Notes: generated from the letters alone by a model not told the origin. A stretch of 64,000 nucleotides of DNA from Cavia porcellus (GCF_034190915.1 NW_026947484.1:211370657-211434656); one strand, 5' to 3'. Positions 12,173 through 58,014 are shown, numbered from the stretch's first letter. Translations and numbers: made by a program.

Positions 12173-13187
12173 ACCCCCAAATCAAGGTTATTCCTTGACT
12201 CCAACCTTTTCTCTATCCCACCTGTGTGTCGTCATCAAATTTTATGGACTTTGCTTTATAAATACATCTCAGATTTGTTTCTTTTTATTACCACAGTTCA
12301 AGTCCCCTTAGTCTCTCTGTGTACTGCTGCCCTAGCTTCATAGCTGGTCTTCACCACCAGTGCTGTCCATTTGCAGGTGATTTTAGTTGTTGATTGATCT
12401 TCCTAAAACAAGTTAAAATATATCATTTTATTTTCTGAAACCCTTCAACAGCTATTTATTGTTTCCAAGGTAAAATCTTAAGTTTAGAGGTTTAATAATA
12501 GCAGCAGTATTTGACCTTAGCTACATAGTACAGCCAAATGTGTAGATGTGTATATACTTGAATATATTTATGAAAGTGTAACGTACCAATATCCTGGATA
12601 ATTAATTTTTTCTAATGTGTAACTATAAAATACCAGAAGCATCTGAATACAGCAAGTCAGGCTTTTAAAAAACAAGTTCTAAATACTGATTTACTTTTAC
12701 CTTCCCTACCTTAATTTAAGTTTTAAATAAAATGTTTAAAGAATACTTAAATTTTGTCCTGAGTTCAGTTTATTCATAAATTGTTTTAATTGGAGAAAAG
12801 CTGTGATCATTCCCAACTGTGTTAGAAACAGTTGTCAAGTGTGGTTCTGTGCACAGTGAGACTGGGAGCTGTTTCTAAAGACACAGTTGTTATAGCATAG
12901 ATTTGCTTGGGTTTCCAGTATGATCTGTATTTATGGGTAAGTAACTTTGGAATGTGTGTGTAGGAGTGTATGTTAAATTGTATAAACTGTTCTCTAATTT
13001 TGTTAGTTTATAACATAAATGCATAGACTTTAAATTGAAGCCAATCAGTAGTATAGTTTTTGCAGATCTTTAAGATAGCTAAAAACATATGTTAAAATCA
13101 AGATATTCTGCTAGCCTCAGAGTGAAGAGACACAAGATTCTTACTTGAATTCTAAAATAAATTTTCTTTTTTAAAATTTTAAACTGG

Positions 13188-13598
13188 GCCAGAGATTTAG
13201 CTCAGCATTATAAGCACCTACCTGGTAAGCATGAGATCTTGAGTTCAATCCCTGATACAAAAAAAAATTTTTAAACTGGTATAAATTTTCAGTGCTATTT
13301 AATACTAAAGATTTCCCAAACAGTTTTTTACTTTTTAAAAAGCATCTTCACTAGGAGCCTTTACTTACCCTGTGGTTCATGTTAATATGGAAGATTCTAG
13401 TGTATTTAAAGAATTTATAGTATTTGTGGTAAAATCTAAAAAGTTAAAAATTATACATTTTGATGTTATGTATATGTATACCCTTTTTTGGAGGCAGGGT
13501 CTTGCTATGTAGTTCAGGCTGACCTCAAATTTGCAGCAGTCCCCCTGCCTCAGTTTCCCGAGACCTGGGATTATAGGCATGCACCACAGCACCTGGTT
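13188..13598. repeat. ID element and B1
   Basis: Forward ID (13188-13268) and reverse B1 (13490-13598), just before the HMGN2 pseudogene. Confidence 0.8.
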
Positions 13599-13634
13599 TA
13601 CAGTTCTTTTAAAATTGCATGGTATTGGAGCAAT

Positions 13635-14773
13635 ATGAAGAGGAGTGAGAAGAGACCACTGGACAGACCAAAGCCGTGCACCACTGCCTCCCACTCGACC
13701 ATCTGTGTCTCACCGCCATCACCACCATTCCCAAGAGAGAGGTTGGGAGAAGATAAAAGCCACAGCAAAGGAAAGCCACAGGGATCTGCAGGTTGTCTGT
13801 TAACCTGCTCCTCCAAAGTTAGAGCTCAAGCCTGAAAAGGCCCTGCAACGAAGGGAAAGAACATGCCCACAAGGAAAGGCGCCTGCCAGCAAGGATGGGA
13901 ATAACCTGCAGAAAATGGGGAGGCCAGAACACACCCGCACACACAGCAGGAGATGCTGGGCATGCCAGAAGAAGTGTGTCCATGTTTGATAACGAACTAC
14001 TGGTGACTATATAGTTTGAAATACTATTTTTTTTATAAAAATACAGAATTTTGTTTTACTTTTTTTAAGCTATGTTGTTAGCACACAGAACATTCATGGT
14101 TGTTGTAGGGGAAGGAGCACATGTCAGTAATACAGTGTCTCCACTGTATTGATGTGGGGAAAACATTTTTCCTTGCTAGTTTTGAGAGACTTCCTAGCTC
14201 TCAGGAAGAGTGATTCCCTGACATTGACACATGTGGCCACCATGGCACAGATGCCTATGGAATGGGGAAACTCCTGGCTCATTTTTATGTTATCGTTCCT
14301 TCTCTGCCATCAGCATAGGCTTACCTCCCTTAAGCCCAAAGACCTACTGGGACCTGGTTCCCCAAAATTGATGTTACCAGTATATCAGGCAGTCTGATGC
14401 CAGTGACATTGAGTGGTGTCCCACAGGAGCAAAGACGTCCTTTCTAGATTGTGAATCTTCATGTTGATAATTCTGTCTGCCATTTTCATTTCATTGCCTG
14501 AAAATCATGGTCAGTTTGTGAAAAGTTGTTAAATAACATGCTAACAGTGTAATTTTGATCCTCCCTGTATCATCTTGCCCTATTCAGGGCATCAAATGAT
14601 GACTTCATTGGATTTTATAGTGGCTTTCTAATTTTTGGACATCCATCCAAGAAGGGAATTTGAAAGTTGTTGTACAACTGTTAACGGCTGTATGTCTATG
14701 CCTGCCTGAAATACCATGATTTTTTATGAAAAGTATCTTTAATAAAGGTGGATACAGATTGACTTGAAAAAAA
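13635..14773 (+). pseudogene. HMGN2: HMGN2 processed pseudogene
   Basis: This is an intronless copy of the mRNA for the nucleosome-binding protein HMGN2. I recognise the end of the 5' UTR (CCGCCATCACCACC), a degraded coding part with CCTGCTCCTCCAAAG and GGCAAGGATGGGAA-type segments, and the long 3' UTR including GTTTGAAATACTATTTTTT and TAAGCTATGTTGTTAGCACA. AATAAA is at 14741 and a short A-run follows at 14767-14773. The start codon is ATT (13727) and the usual stop is lost. The coding part is about 30 bases short with frameshifts, so no protein is expected. The 5' boundary is approximate and no target-site duplication is clear, so it is an old insertion. Confidence 0.85.
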
Positions 14774-14952
14774 CTTAGTTTCACAGTAGTAACATCCTTT
14801 AACTGGTGAAATTTTAATGAAAAATATGTATGTGGCATGTATAGACATAGATGATTACTTTGTGCAGTTAGGGTAACCCTATAGCGTGTGTAGATGTGGA
14901 GCACTTAACATATGGCTAGTCTGGATTGAAGTATGATTTCAGAGAAAAAGTG

Positions 14953-15307
14953 TGAGCCAGGCACATTGGCACACACCTGTAATCCCAGCACTCAGGAAAC
15001 TGGGGCAGGAGGATCACCGTGAATTTGAAGCCAACTTGGACTACATACTGAGTTCAAGGGCAGCCTGAACTACATAGCAATATTCTGTCTCCAAAAAAAG
15101 AGAGAGAAAGACTATGAAAAAATGTAAAACATCTTATTAAAGTTTTATGTAAACACTGAAATGTGTTTTGTTTTTATGTAGTTACTAGAAAAGTTCAGAT
15201 GGGGCTGGGGATTTATTTAGCTCAGCAGCATAAGCGCCTGCCTTGCAAGCAGGAAGTCATGAGTTCAATCCCTGGTACTGATAAAAACGAAAAAGACAAA
15301 AAAAAAT
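14953..15307 (+). repeat. B1 and young ID
   Basis: Forward B1 (14953-15105). Young ID (15200-15307) flanked by AGAAAAGTTCAGAT on both sides. From 15308 to 17040 I recognise nothing. Confidence 0.85.
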
Positions 15308-17039
15308 TTTTTAAAAATAGAAAAGTTCAGATTACATAAATGGATCACATTTTCTGCTGACATACATGGGGTGGAACATTTCTTCTGAAAATTGGGTTTC
15401 TATAAGTTGTAACTTGAACATTGGTCATATTGGGAGTTATTTTTTACTAGTCTAGGGTTACAACTTAACGTGTAACTATTGTAATTTTACAATTAGATAC
15501 GTAAGCTAAAAATTGAAAAATTATTTTGAGATCTTGTTTTAGACTTCTTATTAGCAGAAAACTGTAATCCTTCATGGTTTCATAGTCCTTGAATTGGAGC
15601 CAGTTTGACAGCTGCTGTGGATCATTGGTATTGGCCTTATTCATGGTGTCAATTTGTGTACCAGGTCTATCTTGGAGAAAACTTCTCCATAATTTGAGGA
15701 GGGAACCAAAAATAATAAGCACATGTGTAAATGAGTTTGTGGATTTGGAGACAGAAATTCAGGCAGTACCTGTCTGACTTTATTTTCTTTGCAGAAATAG
15801 GACAATAGGTTCATCACAGCTCCCTACTAATAATGGCTTTTGGAAAAACCTGAATGACACTTAGTGATTTCTTACTGGGCATAGAGCTAAACACTAAAGA
15901 AGACTATAGAGAAAGACCTTTGATCTCAACTTGATTTTGTTAGGATATGACAGAACCAGTGTAAACAAAACATAAGGCAACTAAAGAATGATAGTAAGAA
16001 ATATGTGGTACATGTTCACTTCCACAGAGTTAGAAGAGGAAGAGAACAGCAATGACTAGAATTTTGTTTTTAAGCTTTCTCCTTTGCATCTTATCACAAT
16101 AGTAGCCAGATGGTCTTTCCTTATGTATCTTTTGGCAATGTACCTGCTTCTCAGAATAGTCGATGGTAATTAGTTATGAGAACTATAGGTAACTTTAGCA
16201 CAGATTCCTTACCTCAGCAGAGAATGTAATAATGTACTTTTAGAATTGAGCTTTGAATGCTTTGTAATAGGGCAATATTTATAAATGAGACATTAATGAT
16301 TCTGTGGTACACATTTCAAATCATGTAGCTTCTTGCATTTGTTTACTGTAAATTTAAAGTTCCAATTGAACTAGCCAACATACCTTCTCATTCCTGTTGC
16401 CTTTCATTGTTAATATTTGCTGTGTTGATGGTGAGGCAGAAAGAACTCACTGATGGGATGGGGTGGGTATCAGTGATAAACAGGTGAAGCTCAGTGGGGA
16501 AAGGAGATGTATAGGATAAAAGTTTGAGAATGTGCCTTTGAGTACTACAGAAATTGACTGGCAGCATGGCAGACCAAGCTGATAGATACGTTATCTCTAT
16601 ATGCAGAAACACTGAAAGTGTATTAAAACAAAATGTGTAACTAAATTCTGAGGAAGGAAAGAAGATTAAATTCACAAGTATCAGAAATGAGAGAAGTCAG
16701 AAAAGTAAATGGGATCTGGTGCTATTCTGTGAAAGCACAAGGGCCTTTTGATCTCCAGTATAGAGTATATCCTTTGGGATCTGGGTAGAATTTTAGTGTG
16801 CATATGGGAATAGGACATGTGCCCTTGGGACTTTGCAAAATAGAACTTACAAAGAGCCCAGGCACATGAGTCTAGAAATGTAAAGTAAGTGAAGAGACAA
16901 AAGAAGAAAATAAGAATAATGTCATAACAAGCCAATTTAAAAAAGAGAATCATGTTCATTTTTAGAAATTCACACACAGAAATGGGCACCAAATATGTTG
17001 TTTCAGATTAGATAGATAGCCTTGGTTGAAAAAGAAAGA

Positions 17040-17960
17040 TCATCTAACACAAAATGATTAAGAAGAACCAAATCTAAAAGGTAAATTATACAGAAGTAGA
17101 GTGTTGAAAAAATACAGAACTGAAAAAACTGCTTGGCTAAGACAAAACAAAACAAAAAGCTGATCTGAAAGTCCTTTTATCCAAAAAAGGCAAAATACTG
17201 TTACCAGACAAAAACAAATTTTTAAGGCAAAAAGCATAATTACAGAAAGGCAATTATATAATGATATGTAAAATCTTTTACCAGGAAGAAATAATCTTGA
17301 ATCTGTGTGTCCAAATAACATTTTAAAACCCTGTGAAACAGCTGGCTGTAGTAGTACATGCCTGCAATCCCAGCACTCAGGAGGCTGAGGCAGGAGTATC
17401 ATCATGAGTTTGAGACTACACTAGGCTACAGACGGGCCCTGTATCCAAAAAAAAAAAAAAATGTACGCTTACAAGCTAAAAATAGACTACCTAGAGACAT
17501 CATGGGAAGTGTTAACACTTTTTTTTCAGAAGGCAACAGAAATCAGATCACCATGCCCAACAAAAGGAAAGGTGTAGACTATTTGAATAACACAGTTTAA
17601 AAACTTGACTTTTACATATGTTAAACTGTGCTCTACATATGTTAAACTGTGCTCTAAAAAGTAGGGTGACACATGCCTGTAATCCCAGTACTCCGTAGGC
17701 TGAGGCAGGAGTATTGTTGCTAGTTCAGGGTCAGCCTGGGCTACAAGGTGAATTCAAAGCCAGCCTGAACTGCATAGCAAAACCCTGTCTCAAAAAAAAA
17801 AAAAAAAAATAGATTTTTTTTTTTTAAGCATACATGGAACATTTATAGAAGTTGACCGTATATTGGACCACAGAAACATGACTCTATGAATACGTAAGCA
17901 TCTGTATCATACAGGCTACATTTTCTGACTCCAGTGCAGTACATAGAAAACTTAGTTGTC
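17040..17960 (+). mobile_element. Old L1 ORF2 fragment, split by two B1 elements
   Basis: Segments such as GGCAAAAAGCATAATTACAG, CAATTATATAATGATA and, after the second B1, CATACATGGAACATTTATAG with GTATATTGGACCACAGAAA resemble L1 ORF2 in the endonuclease to reverse-transcriptase part. B1 copies interrupt at 17341-17461 and 17652-17812. A 21-base unit (ACATATGTTAAACTGTGCTCT) is repeated twice just before the second B1. Frames are broken. Confidence 0.55.
17341..17812 (+). repeat. Two B1 SINEs in the L1 fragment
   Basis: B1 at 17341-17461 lacks the duplicated segment. B1 at 17652-17812 has it. Both have long A tails. Confidence 0.8.
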
Positions 17961-17998
17961 CAAGTTTCATTTGAAAGTAATGTTTAAAAGAATATCTG

Positions 17999-19362
17999 GC
18001 ACCAAGGATATATAGTTCAGTGGTACAATGCCTGCCTGGCAAGTGCAAGGTCCTGAGTTTGATTTCCAGTAATAATAAATAAATGATTTAATGAATATCT
18101 AGAATATCTGAAATAATATCTAGAATACTTATTGAACATTGAATATGACCAAGACACATTGCTGAGGATTTTGCATATGTTACTCAGATCCTTTCAGCAG
18201 CCTGCTGGTTATAAACGACTATAGTAGTCCTCTACCTTTACCTGCAGTTTGGTTTTTCATAGTTTTAGCTATTAAAGGGAAACTGTAGTCCAAAAATACT
18301 AAGTAAAATATTCGTGAACTAAACAGATCATAAGTTTTCAATTGCATGCCTTTCTGAATAGTATAATATTTTACACCATTCAGCTGTCTCAAGTTGTAAA
18401 TCATTCATTTGTCCGGCATGTCCAACTGAATATGCTGCCCACCTGTTAGTCAGTTAGTAGTTGCCTTGGATTAACTGTCATCATATCACAGAGCTTGCAT
18501 TCAAGTAACCCTAATTTACTTAATGATGTTCCCATAGAGTAACGATGCTGGCAGTTCGAAAATGGGTGCTGGTGTTGAGACAAGGTCTTGCTATGTAGTC
18601 TAGGCTGGCCTCAAACTCCTTCCTGCCTCAGCCTCCCAAGTGCTGGAATTACAAGCCTGTGCTGCCACACCACCACACCACAGCACACCACACCCTGTTT
18701 GCTTGTTTGTTTTGAGATAGGATCTCACTGTGTAGTCCAGGCTATCCTTGAATTCATCACGTAACCCATGGTAACTCATATGTTTGAACTTGAACTCACA
18801 TGTTTTTTTAAAGTGAAAATTTAAAGAAAAATCAATCATATGCTAAAGTTAGATTTATGCTACAAACAAATCTTTCTGTGAAACTGTGGGGAAAAAAATC
18901 TGTTGTTTGGCTCTTATAGCTCAATCTGCAAAAGATGTATGTGTGTGTATAACTTACTAGGTTTTTTTTTTTTTAGGTTTGTCTTGGTTGGTTTTTTGAA
19001 AAATGTCTTACTATGTATCCCAAGCTGACCTTCAATTCACAATCCTCCTGCCTCCGCCTACCAAGTTCTGGTATTCCAAATATGTATTAGCACACCTGGC
19101 TCAATATGCTAGGTATTGAAAAAGAGCAAACATACAGAATAGTTAAAAGAATAAAACAATATTTCCCTAGGCTTTTTTCTTTTCTTTCTTTTTTTTTTTC
19201 TTTTTCTTTTTCTTTTTGGTCTTTCTTGAGATAGTGTATCACTGCACTTCACACAGGTCTTGAACTCACTTGGTAGCCCAAGCTAGCTTCAAACTCCCAG
19301 TGATCCTCCTGCCTCAGCCTCCAGAGTGGTGGGATTACAGGAATGTGTCACCATGTCATGTC
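17999..19362. repeat. Older SINEs in the distal part of intron 1
   Basis: Forward ID (17999-18070) and reverse B1 copies at 18573-18675, 18705-18776 (partial), 18973-19102 and 19222-19362. A CT-rich tract lies at 19175-19220. The stretch 18071-18570 shows nothing. Confidence 0.75.
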
Positions 19363-19455
19363 CGTCCTCCTCCAAACCTTTTAAGAGATGTTAGCATGTT
19401 ACCCTGTCACATCCTAATACTTCAGTATATGCTTCCTACAAAAAAAGTTCCTCTT

Positions 19456-19627
19456 GGGCTGGGGATATGGTTCAGTGTCACGAATATCTGCCTGGCAAGC
19501 ATGAGGTCTTGAGTTTGGTTCCTGTATCTTTTTTTTTTTTTTTTTTTTCTTTCAGTACTGGAGGTAGAACTCATAACCTCGGACTTGCCAGACAGGTTCT
19601 TGTGCCGCTGAGCCATGTCTCCAGCCA
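19456..19627. repeat. Inverted pair of ID elements
   Basis: Forward ID (19456-19533) directly followed, after a T-run, by a reverse ID (19547-19627). The RNA could fold into a hairpin. Confidence 0.8.
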
Positions 19628-20353
19628 TGAAAGAAGTTTCACAACAACCATACTATAACTATTAAAATTGGAATATTAATACTGATTTATCTTGTAATCT
19701 CTAGGTCCCATTCCAGTTTCACTAGTTTTCTGAATAGCATCCTTTCTGCAAAACTGCAGTTCAGTACCACATGTTACATACAGCTGTTACATCTCCTTAA
19801 TATCTCCCCTGATCCCAGACACCTTCAGTTCCTCAGACCTTCCTTGCCTTTCATGATTTTGAAACTTTGATAGTTAGATAATTTTATTTTATAGAACAAA
19901 TTAAAACATTTGATTTTAATGTTTCTTCGTGATTCAATTCAGACTATGCGTCTTTGTCAGGAATAAGCATAGAAGGGCTGTGATTTATGTACACTCTAAG
20001 GTGGCACACAATTTCAGTTTGCCTATTAATGATGGTGTTCACTTGGAGCTCTTGGCTGAAAGACCCTGTGTGAATGGCATCTCTACTGTAGAGTTACTGT
20101 TCCTTTTTCCTTTTGAAAATATTTTGCAAAAAGGGGAGTAACTTTAAAAATCTTGTTCATCTTGAGACTTCGAATGCACTCATTTATTTATGTTAACAGA
20201 TGTTTTAGTAGTTATTTTATGGGTAATCCTTTTACTTTCACTTATTTTTATACTTCAGCATAATTTTGCCAAGTGTGTTTTTAACCTGACTAGTATGTTC
20301 TTCTGTCATGTCTTCACTGTTCTTTGAGCACTTTCTTTTTTCTTCTTTTAAGA

Positions 20354-20550
20354 GTAAGAAGAATAGGGGCTGGGGATTCAGCTCAGCGGCATAAGCGCCT
20401 GCCTTGAAAGCAGGCAGTCGTGAGTTCAATCCCCAGTACCGATTAAAAGGAAAAAGACAAAAAAAGAAAGAGTAAGAAGAATTTATTGGAAGAAAGAAAG
20501 CTTCTGTCTGAGCAGGACAGAAGGGAGCCTAGAAAGTGGGCTGCCCCTTT
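20354..20550 (-). mobile_element. LTR fragment of the same family, split by an ID element
   Basis: AGAGTAAGAAGAAT occurs at both sides of an ID element (20366-20466). It continues as TTATTGGAAGAAAGAAAG, GGACAGAAGGG and AGAAAGTGGGCTG. This matches the LTR pieces at 6583 and 8868 and, on the opposite strand, the 3' part of the U6 chimera at 61385. Confidence 0.6.
20366..20466 (+). repeat. Young ID element
   Basis: Full-length young ID with GAAAAAGAC tail, inserted in the LTR fragment. The target-site duplication is AGAGTAAGAAGAAT. Confidence 0.85.
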
Positions 20551-21002
20551 GAGCACTTTCTTAATTTGTGCTACAAAGTATTCAGTGTTTTGCACATGCC
20601 TCCCCCAGCCCTGGAGTCAGCCATTTCTCCAACTATTTCTCCTTTTATAGAAAATGTTATTCAGAAGCCAGGGTCCATTTGCAGGTCATGCTCATTGCTT
20701 TGCCCATGTTCATTGCTCTCAGTCTTTGTCAGTGAAGAAAAGTAGGGAATGTGAGCACACGTGTCCATACAGATCCAAATACTTGTCTCTGTGTTTGGAA
20801 ACCATTTGTTTATACTGTATCTCTGATATTTCCAGTTCTAGTCTAACACCAAGGGTTTATTCTTGGTTTCTCTTTTTAATCTCTTCAATTTTGTAGAAAT
20901 CTTAGATTTCTTTCCTATGGTATTTAGTTTGCTACAGTTTAGTTGTATTTCTTCCCTCTTACTCCAGATTTGAAATTTTAAGAAAGTTTACAACATCCAT
21001 AG

Positions 21003-43804
<22,802 letters not shown>

Positions 43805-44985
43805 ATCCTTCCCTAAAGAGAAAGTCCTGCCATTCTAACATCATAAGTTAAAACATTTTTTTGGAAGAAGATTTAAAGTATTTGCCCATGCTACAGGAAG
43901 AGACTGTTTTAAAAATGGATACAAGGTCAGTTGACACTATGAAGCTCAAGCTACCAAAAAGAAAGTGGCAATATATTGACTCAGGATCTCAAAGCTGGGT
44001 GTTTTAGCATTACTGTGTAAAGACTTTTGGAGGGACAGAAGTGAAATAAGCTGCAATTTTGTATAGATACCAACTTCTGAAAAGCTGGTGTTTTTACAGC
44101 TAGCATTGAATGCAGTCCCACTTGCAGTAGTAATCTCCAGTAGACAGCAGCTTTGCGCTGCCTTTACGGACATGGGTACCATTGCTTTTTGTAATATGGT
44201 AAAATGTGAGCTAGCACTTCTGCGTTTCTTTTGATTTTTTTAACATGTATTCAGATTGAGAAATATGATTTTAATGCTTTAATCTCATGTAGTTTGTTTT
44301 TAATTTCAAGCAAAATCTTATTGTACTTGAATGTGCCCTGTTTTGTTAGCACACCTAGACTTGCTGTAACTGTACTCATGTCCCAGTATGTACGTTCTTT
44401 CTATGAAAGAGAAAACACTAATCTTAAATTATATCCAGCAATGTTTCTGGTATCCTTTAAGAAAAGTTAAGACTTATTATTTCCTTCCCTTCCCTGTGCA
44501 GCATTCAAAATCACCCCTAGAAAAAGTGAGTGTTTTAATGAGACTTCCTAGGAAGGGATACACTGTAAAACAAAAGTATTCTTGTAACTCAGTTTTGTGA
44601 AAGGTAAAAACTACTATGTTTTAAAGTACACTTTAGAAAGTCTCTTCAAAACAGTCCTGTATTTGAACTCTGTTCATAGTTTTCTTTTGAACAGTTTAGA
44701 CAAAATGCTGGAAATTAATACAATTTCCTGCATTAAGCTGAGACCAGTATATACAGCCCTATACAGTTTCATAGCTCCCCTACCCCTTTATGTGTATTGG
44801 TGACAGTGGGTATAAACAGCCTGAAAGTGTATGCATGTACCATAACATCTAGACTTAATATATTGTGGAGTATTCAATAACCATTATGTAGAAGGTAGGT
44901 AAGAATTAAAAGGGTTTAATTTCCTAGAAAGAAAATGGAAAAAATGGTCATTTTTTAAAAATAAAGTTTATTAGATCATAATGTT
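43805..44985 (+). other. FBXO11: FBXO11 3' UTR
   Basis: This is AT-rich sequence with no SINE insertion, in contrast to the surrounding introns, which fits a selected 3' UTR. The only AATAAA near its end is at 44960-44965. A TG-rich stretch (44982-44990) follows where a downstream element is expected. The cleavage point is an estimate. Confidence 0.75.
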
Positions 44986-45043
44986 GTCTGAAGTCACCAC
45001 CTTTGTCAAAAGTCAACACAAAGCTTCCAGTGGTAGTCTATAA
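44950..45043 (-). other. MSH6: MSH6 3' UTR
   Basis: The UTR is very short, as is usual for MSH6. From the stop to the minus-strand AATAAA (44972-44967) is about 70 bases. The cleavage site is probably near 44945-44955, inside the sequence that is also the FBXO11 3' UTR. The end point is estimated. Confidence 0.7.
44960..44972. terminator. Two-way poly(A) signal shared by FBXO11 and MSH6
   Basis: The block is AATAAA, one G, then TTTATT. The plus strand gives AATAAA at 44960-44965 for FBXO11. The minus strand gives AATAAA at 44972-44967 for MSH6. Each lies at a plausible distance after its gene's stop, and each is followed on its own strand by T- or TG-rich sequence. Shared use by both genes is inferred from position. 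Confidence 0.8.
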
Positions 45044-55736
<10,693 letters not shown>

Positions 55737-55981
55737 CTGTTGCCAAAAGGAAATACATAACTTGGTTAATAGCTGGTTAAATTATTCCCAAGACAATTAA
55801 CTACAAATAATTCTAGGGGAATGTTAAGATTCCTTTGAAATCTTCTGGCATTAAAATTTGAGAATGGAAATTAATAATTTTTCTCATGTCACATGTTAGA
55901 TGGTCAAGTAACCCGAAATGTAAGGAAACGGATATGATGCCTTTTTTAAATAAAAATTCTAGTATTAAAAGTGAGAAACTT

Positions 55982-56470
55982 GGGGGCTAGGGATTTAGCT
56001 CAGTGGCATAAGCGCCTGCCTTGCAAGTAGGCAGTCGTGAGTTCGATCCCCAGTACCGATAAAAGGAAAAAGACAAAAAAAAAAAAAAAAAAGTGAGAAA
56101 CTAGGGGCCGAGAGTTTAGCTCGCCTGCACAAACGCCTGCCTGGCAAGCGTGAGGTATTGAGTTCAATCCCCACCCCACCCCCAAAATTACAAAAAGTGA
56201 GCAACTATTTCTCAGACTCATTCAAGTTTAAAAATGAAAAACTAGGGGGCTGGAGGTTTAGCTCAGCGGCATAAGCGCCTGTCTTGTAAGCAGGCAGTCG
56301 TGAGTTCAATCCCCTGTACCAATAAAAAGGAAAAAGACTTAAAAAAAAAAAAAAAAAAGAACACTAAGCCAGCATTTAGGAGGCTGAGGCAGGAGGATCA
56401 CAGTTCAAGGCCAGCCTGGGCTATTTAATGAGTTCAAGGCCAGCCTGAACTACATGGTCTCAACAAAACA
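55982..56470 (+). repeat. Three ID elements and one B1 in a row
   Basis: IDs at 55982-56090 (duplication AAAGTGAGAAACT), 56104-56190 (older) and 56247-56358 (young), then B1 at 56360-56470. Confidence 0.85.
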
Positions 56471-56767
56471 AAATATCTAAGAAACTGACAGGGTAATGTT
56501 CAGCAAGGAAACAGGCATGTTTATTGGATATACTTCCCAAATTAGTGAGCCACACCCACAACTGACATATGTTGTATCAGAAACTGGATCTACCCACAGT
56601 ATTAACATAAAGCACACTGATTTATATAACTTGCCAATCATATTATCTAATTCAACACATTGCTTAGAATCTCTTTCCAGGTAAACTCCTGTTACAAACT
56701 CTTCAAAAGATTCCTCATGTAATACACCACCATCCCCCACAACAAGCTAGTTTTATGAAAAACTTAA

Positions 56768-56920
56768 CAATGCATGTTTGAGACCAAAAAAAAAAAAAAA
56801 AAGAGGGCTGGAGATTTAGCTCAGCGGCATAAGCACCTGCCTAGCAAGGAGGCAGTCGTGAGTTCGATCCCTGGTACCGATAAAAACGAAAAAGACAAAA
56901 AAAAAATGCATGTTTGATGT
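56768..56920 (+). repeat. Young ID with an A-tract before its head
   Basis: The direct repeats ATGCATGTTTGA lie at about 56770 and 56907. Between the first repeat and the ID head (56805) there is an extra A-run of 18 bases. Confidence 0.8.
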
Positions 56921-57181
56921 ATCAAAATTAGTAAATACATATGCCTCAAAAATTCAGTCTTCATAAAAATGGAGTTAGCTACTATAGGGTTTTTTTTTTT
57001 GAAAAAGGAAAAATTCTAGCTAACAAACTGAAGAACCCCTAAGTGATAAAGAAGTCATAAATAGCTGACAATCTCTGCTATATACAAGATTTTCTAGGCT
57101 TGCTTAAAGGTTTTCACTAAGTAACTGCAAAATTAAGCACATTACGTACAAGAGACAGTTTTTAAAATAACTGAAGCCAAA

Positions 57182-57422
57182 AAGCCATGCATAGTGGTGC
57201 ACGTCTGTAATTCCAGCATCAGGCTAAGGCAAAAGAACTGTCAGCCAGAGATACTTAGAGTTCCAAGACAGCCTAAACTACAAGACTACAAAAAAAAAAA
57301 AAAAACTACAGCACTAGACATACAGCTCCATAAGTGGTAGAACACCCCCACCTAGGATGTGCAAGGTCCCCGGGTTTGACCCCAGTATTGTAAGACAGAC
57401 AGACAAAGAAAGAAAAGAAAAG

Positions 57423-57454
<32 letters not shown>

Positions 57455-57625
57455 GGAGGGGAAGGGAGTACAGAAAGTTTCAGATTACAATATTAAGAGA
57501 AAGTCAGGTGTGGTGGTGCATGCCAATGATCCCAACACTCAGGAGGCTGAGACAGGAGGATCAATGGAGCTCAGGGCCAACCTGAGTTACACAGTGAATT
57601 ACAGAGACCGTCTCAAAAAATAAAA
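57182..57625 (+). repeat. B1, ID, (AAAAG)n, B1
   Basis: B1 (57182-57300), ID (57308-57395), its tail grown into (AAAAG)n (57405-57455), and B1 (57500-57625). Confidence 0.75.
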
Positions 57626-58014
57626 GCAAACAGAACATTAAAAGAGAAACAGGAACGGGATGGTTTCAGCATCCACTGATCTCCGAGGCCTTTACAGTTC
57701 AGTTCAGTCTATAGCAACCTGTCCTGGTTTATAAATGCTCCCTCAGGCCCTACGCCATCTTCAAAAGGAAGCTGTGCTACACAACTCCAACCTCTAACCG
57801 GCTGTGCTTCCTCCTAGTTTATCCACAAAGGAGACAAAAACAAAGCTGTGACTGCTGTGGAATGCTATGCTCATCAAGCAGGCTTTCTTCACTTAGGTCA
57901 TTTAGCTACATAGCCATAAAGCCCATCACTTTTATTACCTGAAAAAAGAAGCCAAGTTTTTAGAATTTTCCTTCCTGCTCCTAAATAAGTCACTTTTGCC
58001 TATGTTAAGAAACT

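Larger units (their letters stand above)
19680..20880 (+). mobile_element. Ancient L1 3' region (L1M-like), interrupted
   Basis: Parts such as AATGTTTCTTCGTGATTCAA, TGTCAGGAATAAGCATAGAA, GGCACACAATTTCAGTTTGC and later GGAGTCAGCCATTTCTCCAA resemble the 3' untranslated end of old mammalian L1 families. The LTR fragment with its ID insertion (20354-20550) sits inside. Family naming is from memory. Confidence 0.4.

Noticed and set aside
13488..13835. A 115-codon open frame crossing B1 and the HMGN2 copy
   Set aside because: It starts in a B1 and enters the pseudogene in a wrong frame.
57405..57455. Regular repeats as a CRISPR-like array
   Set aside because: Simple (AAAAG)n from a SINE tail, without spacers, in a mammalian intron.
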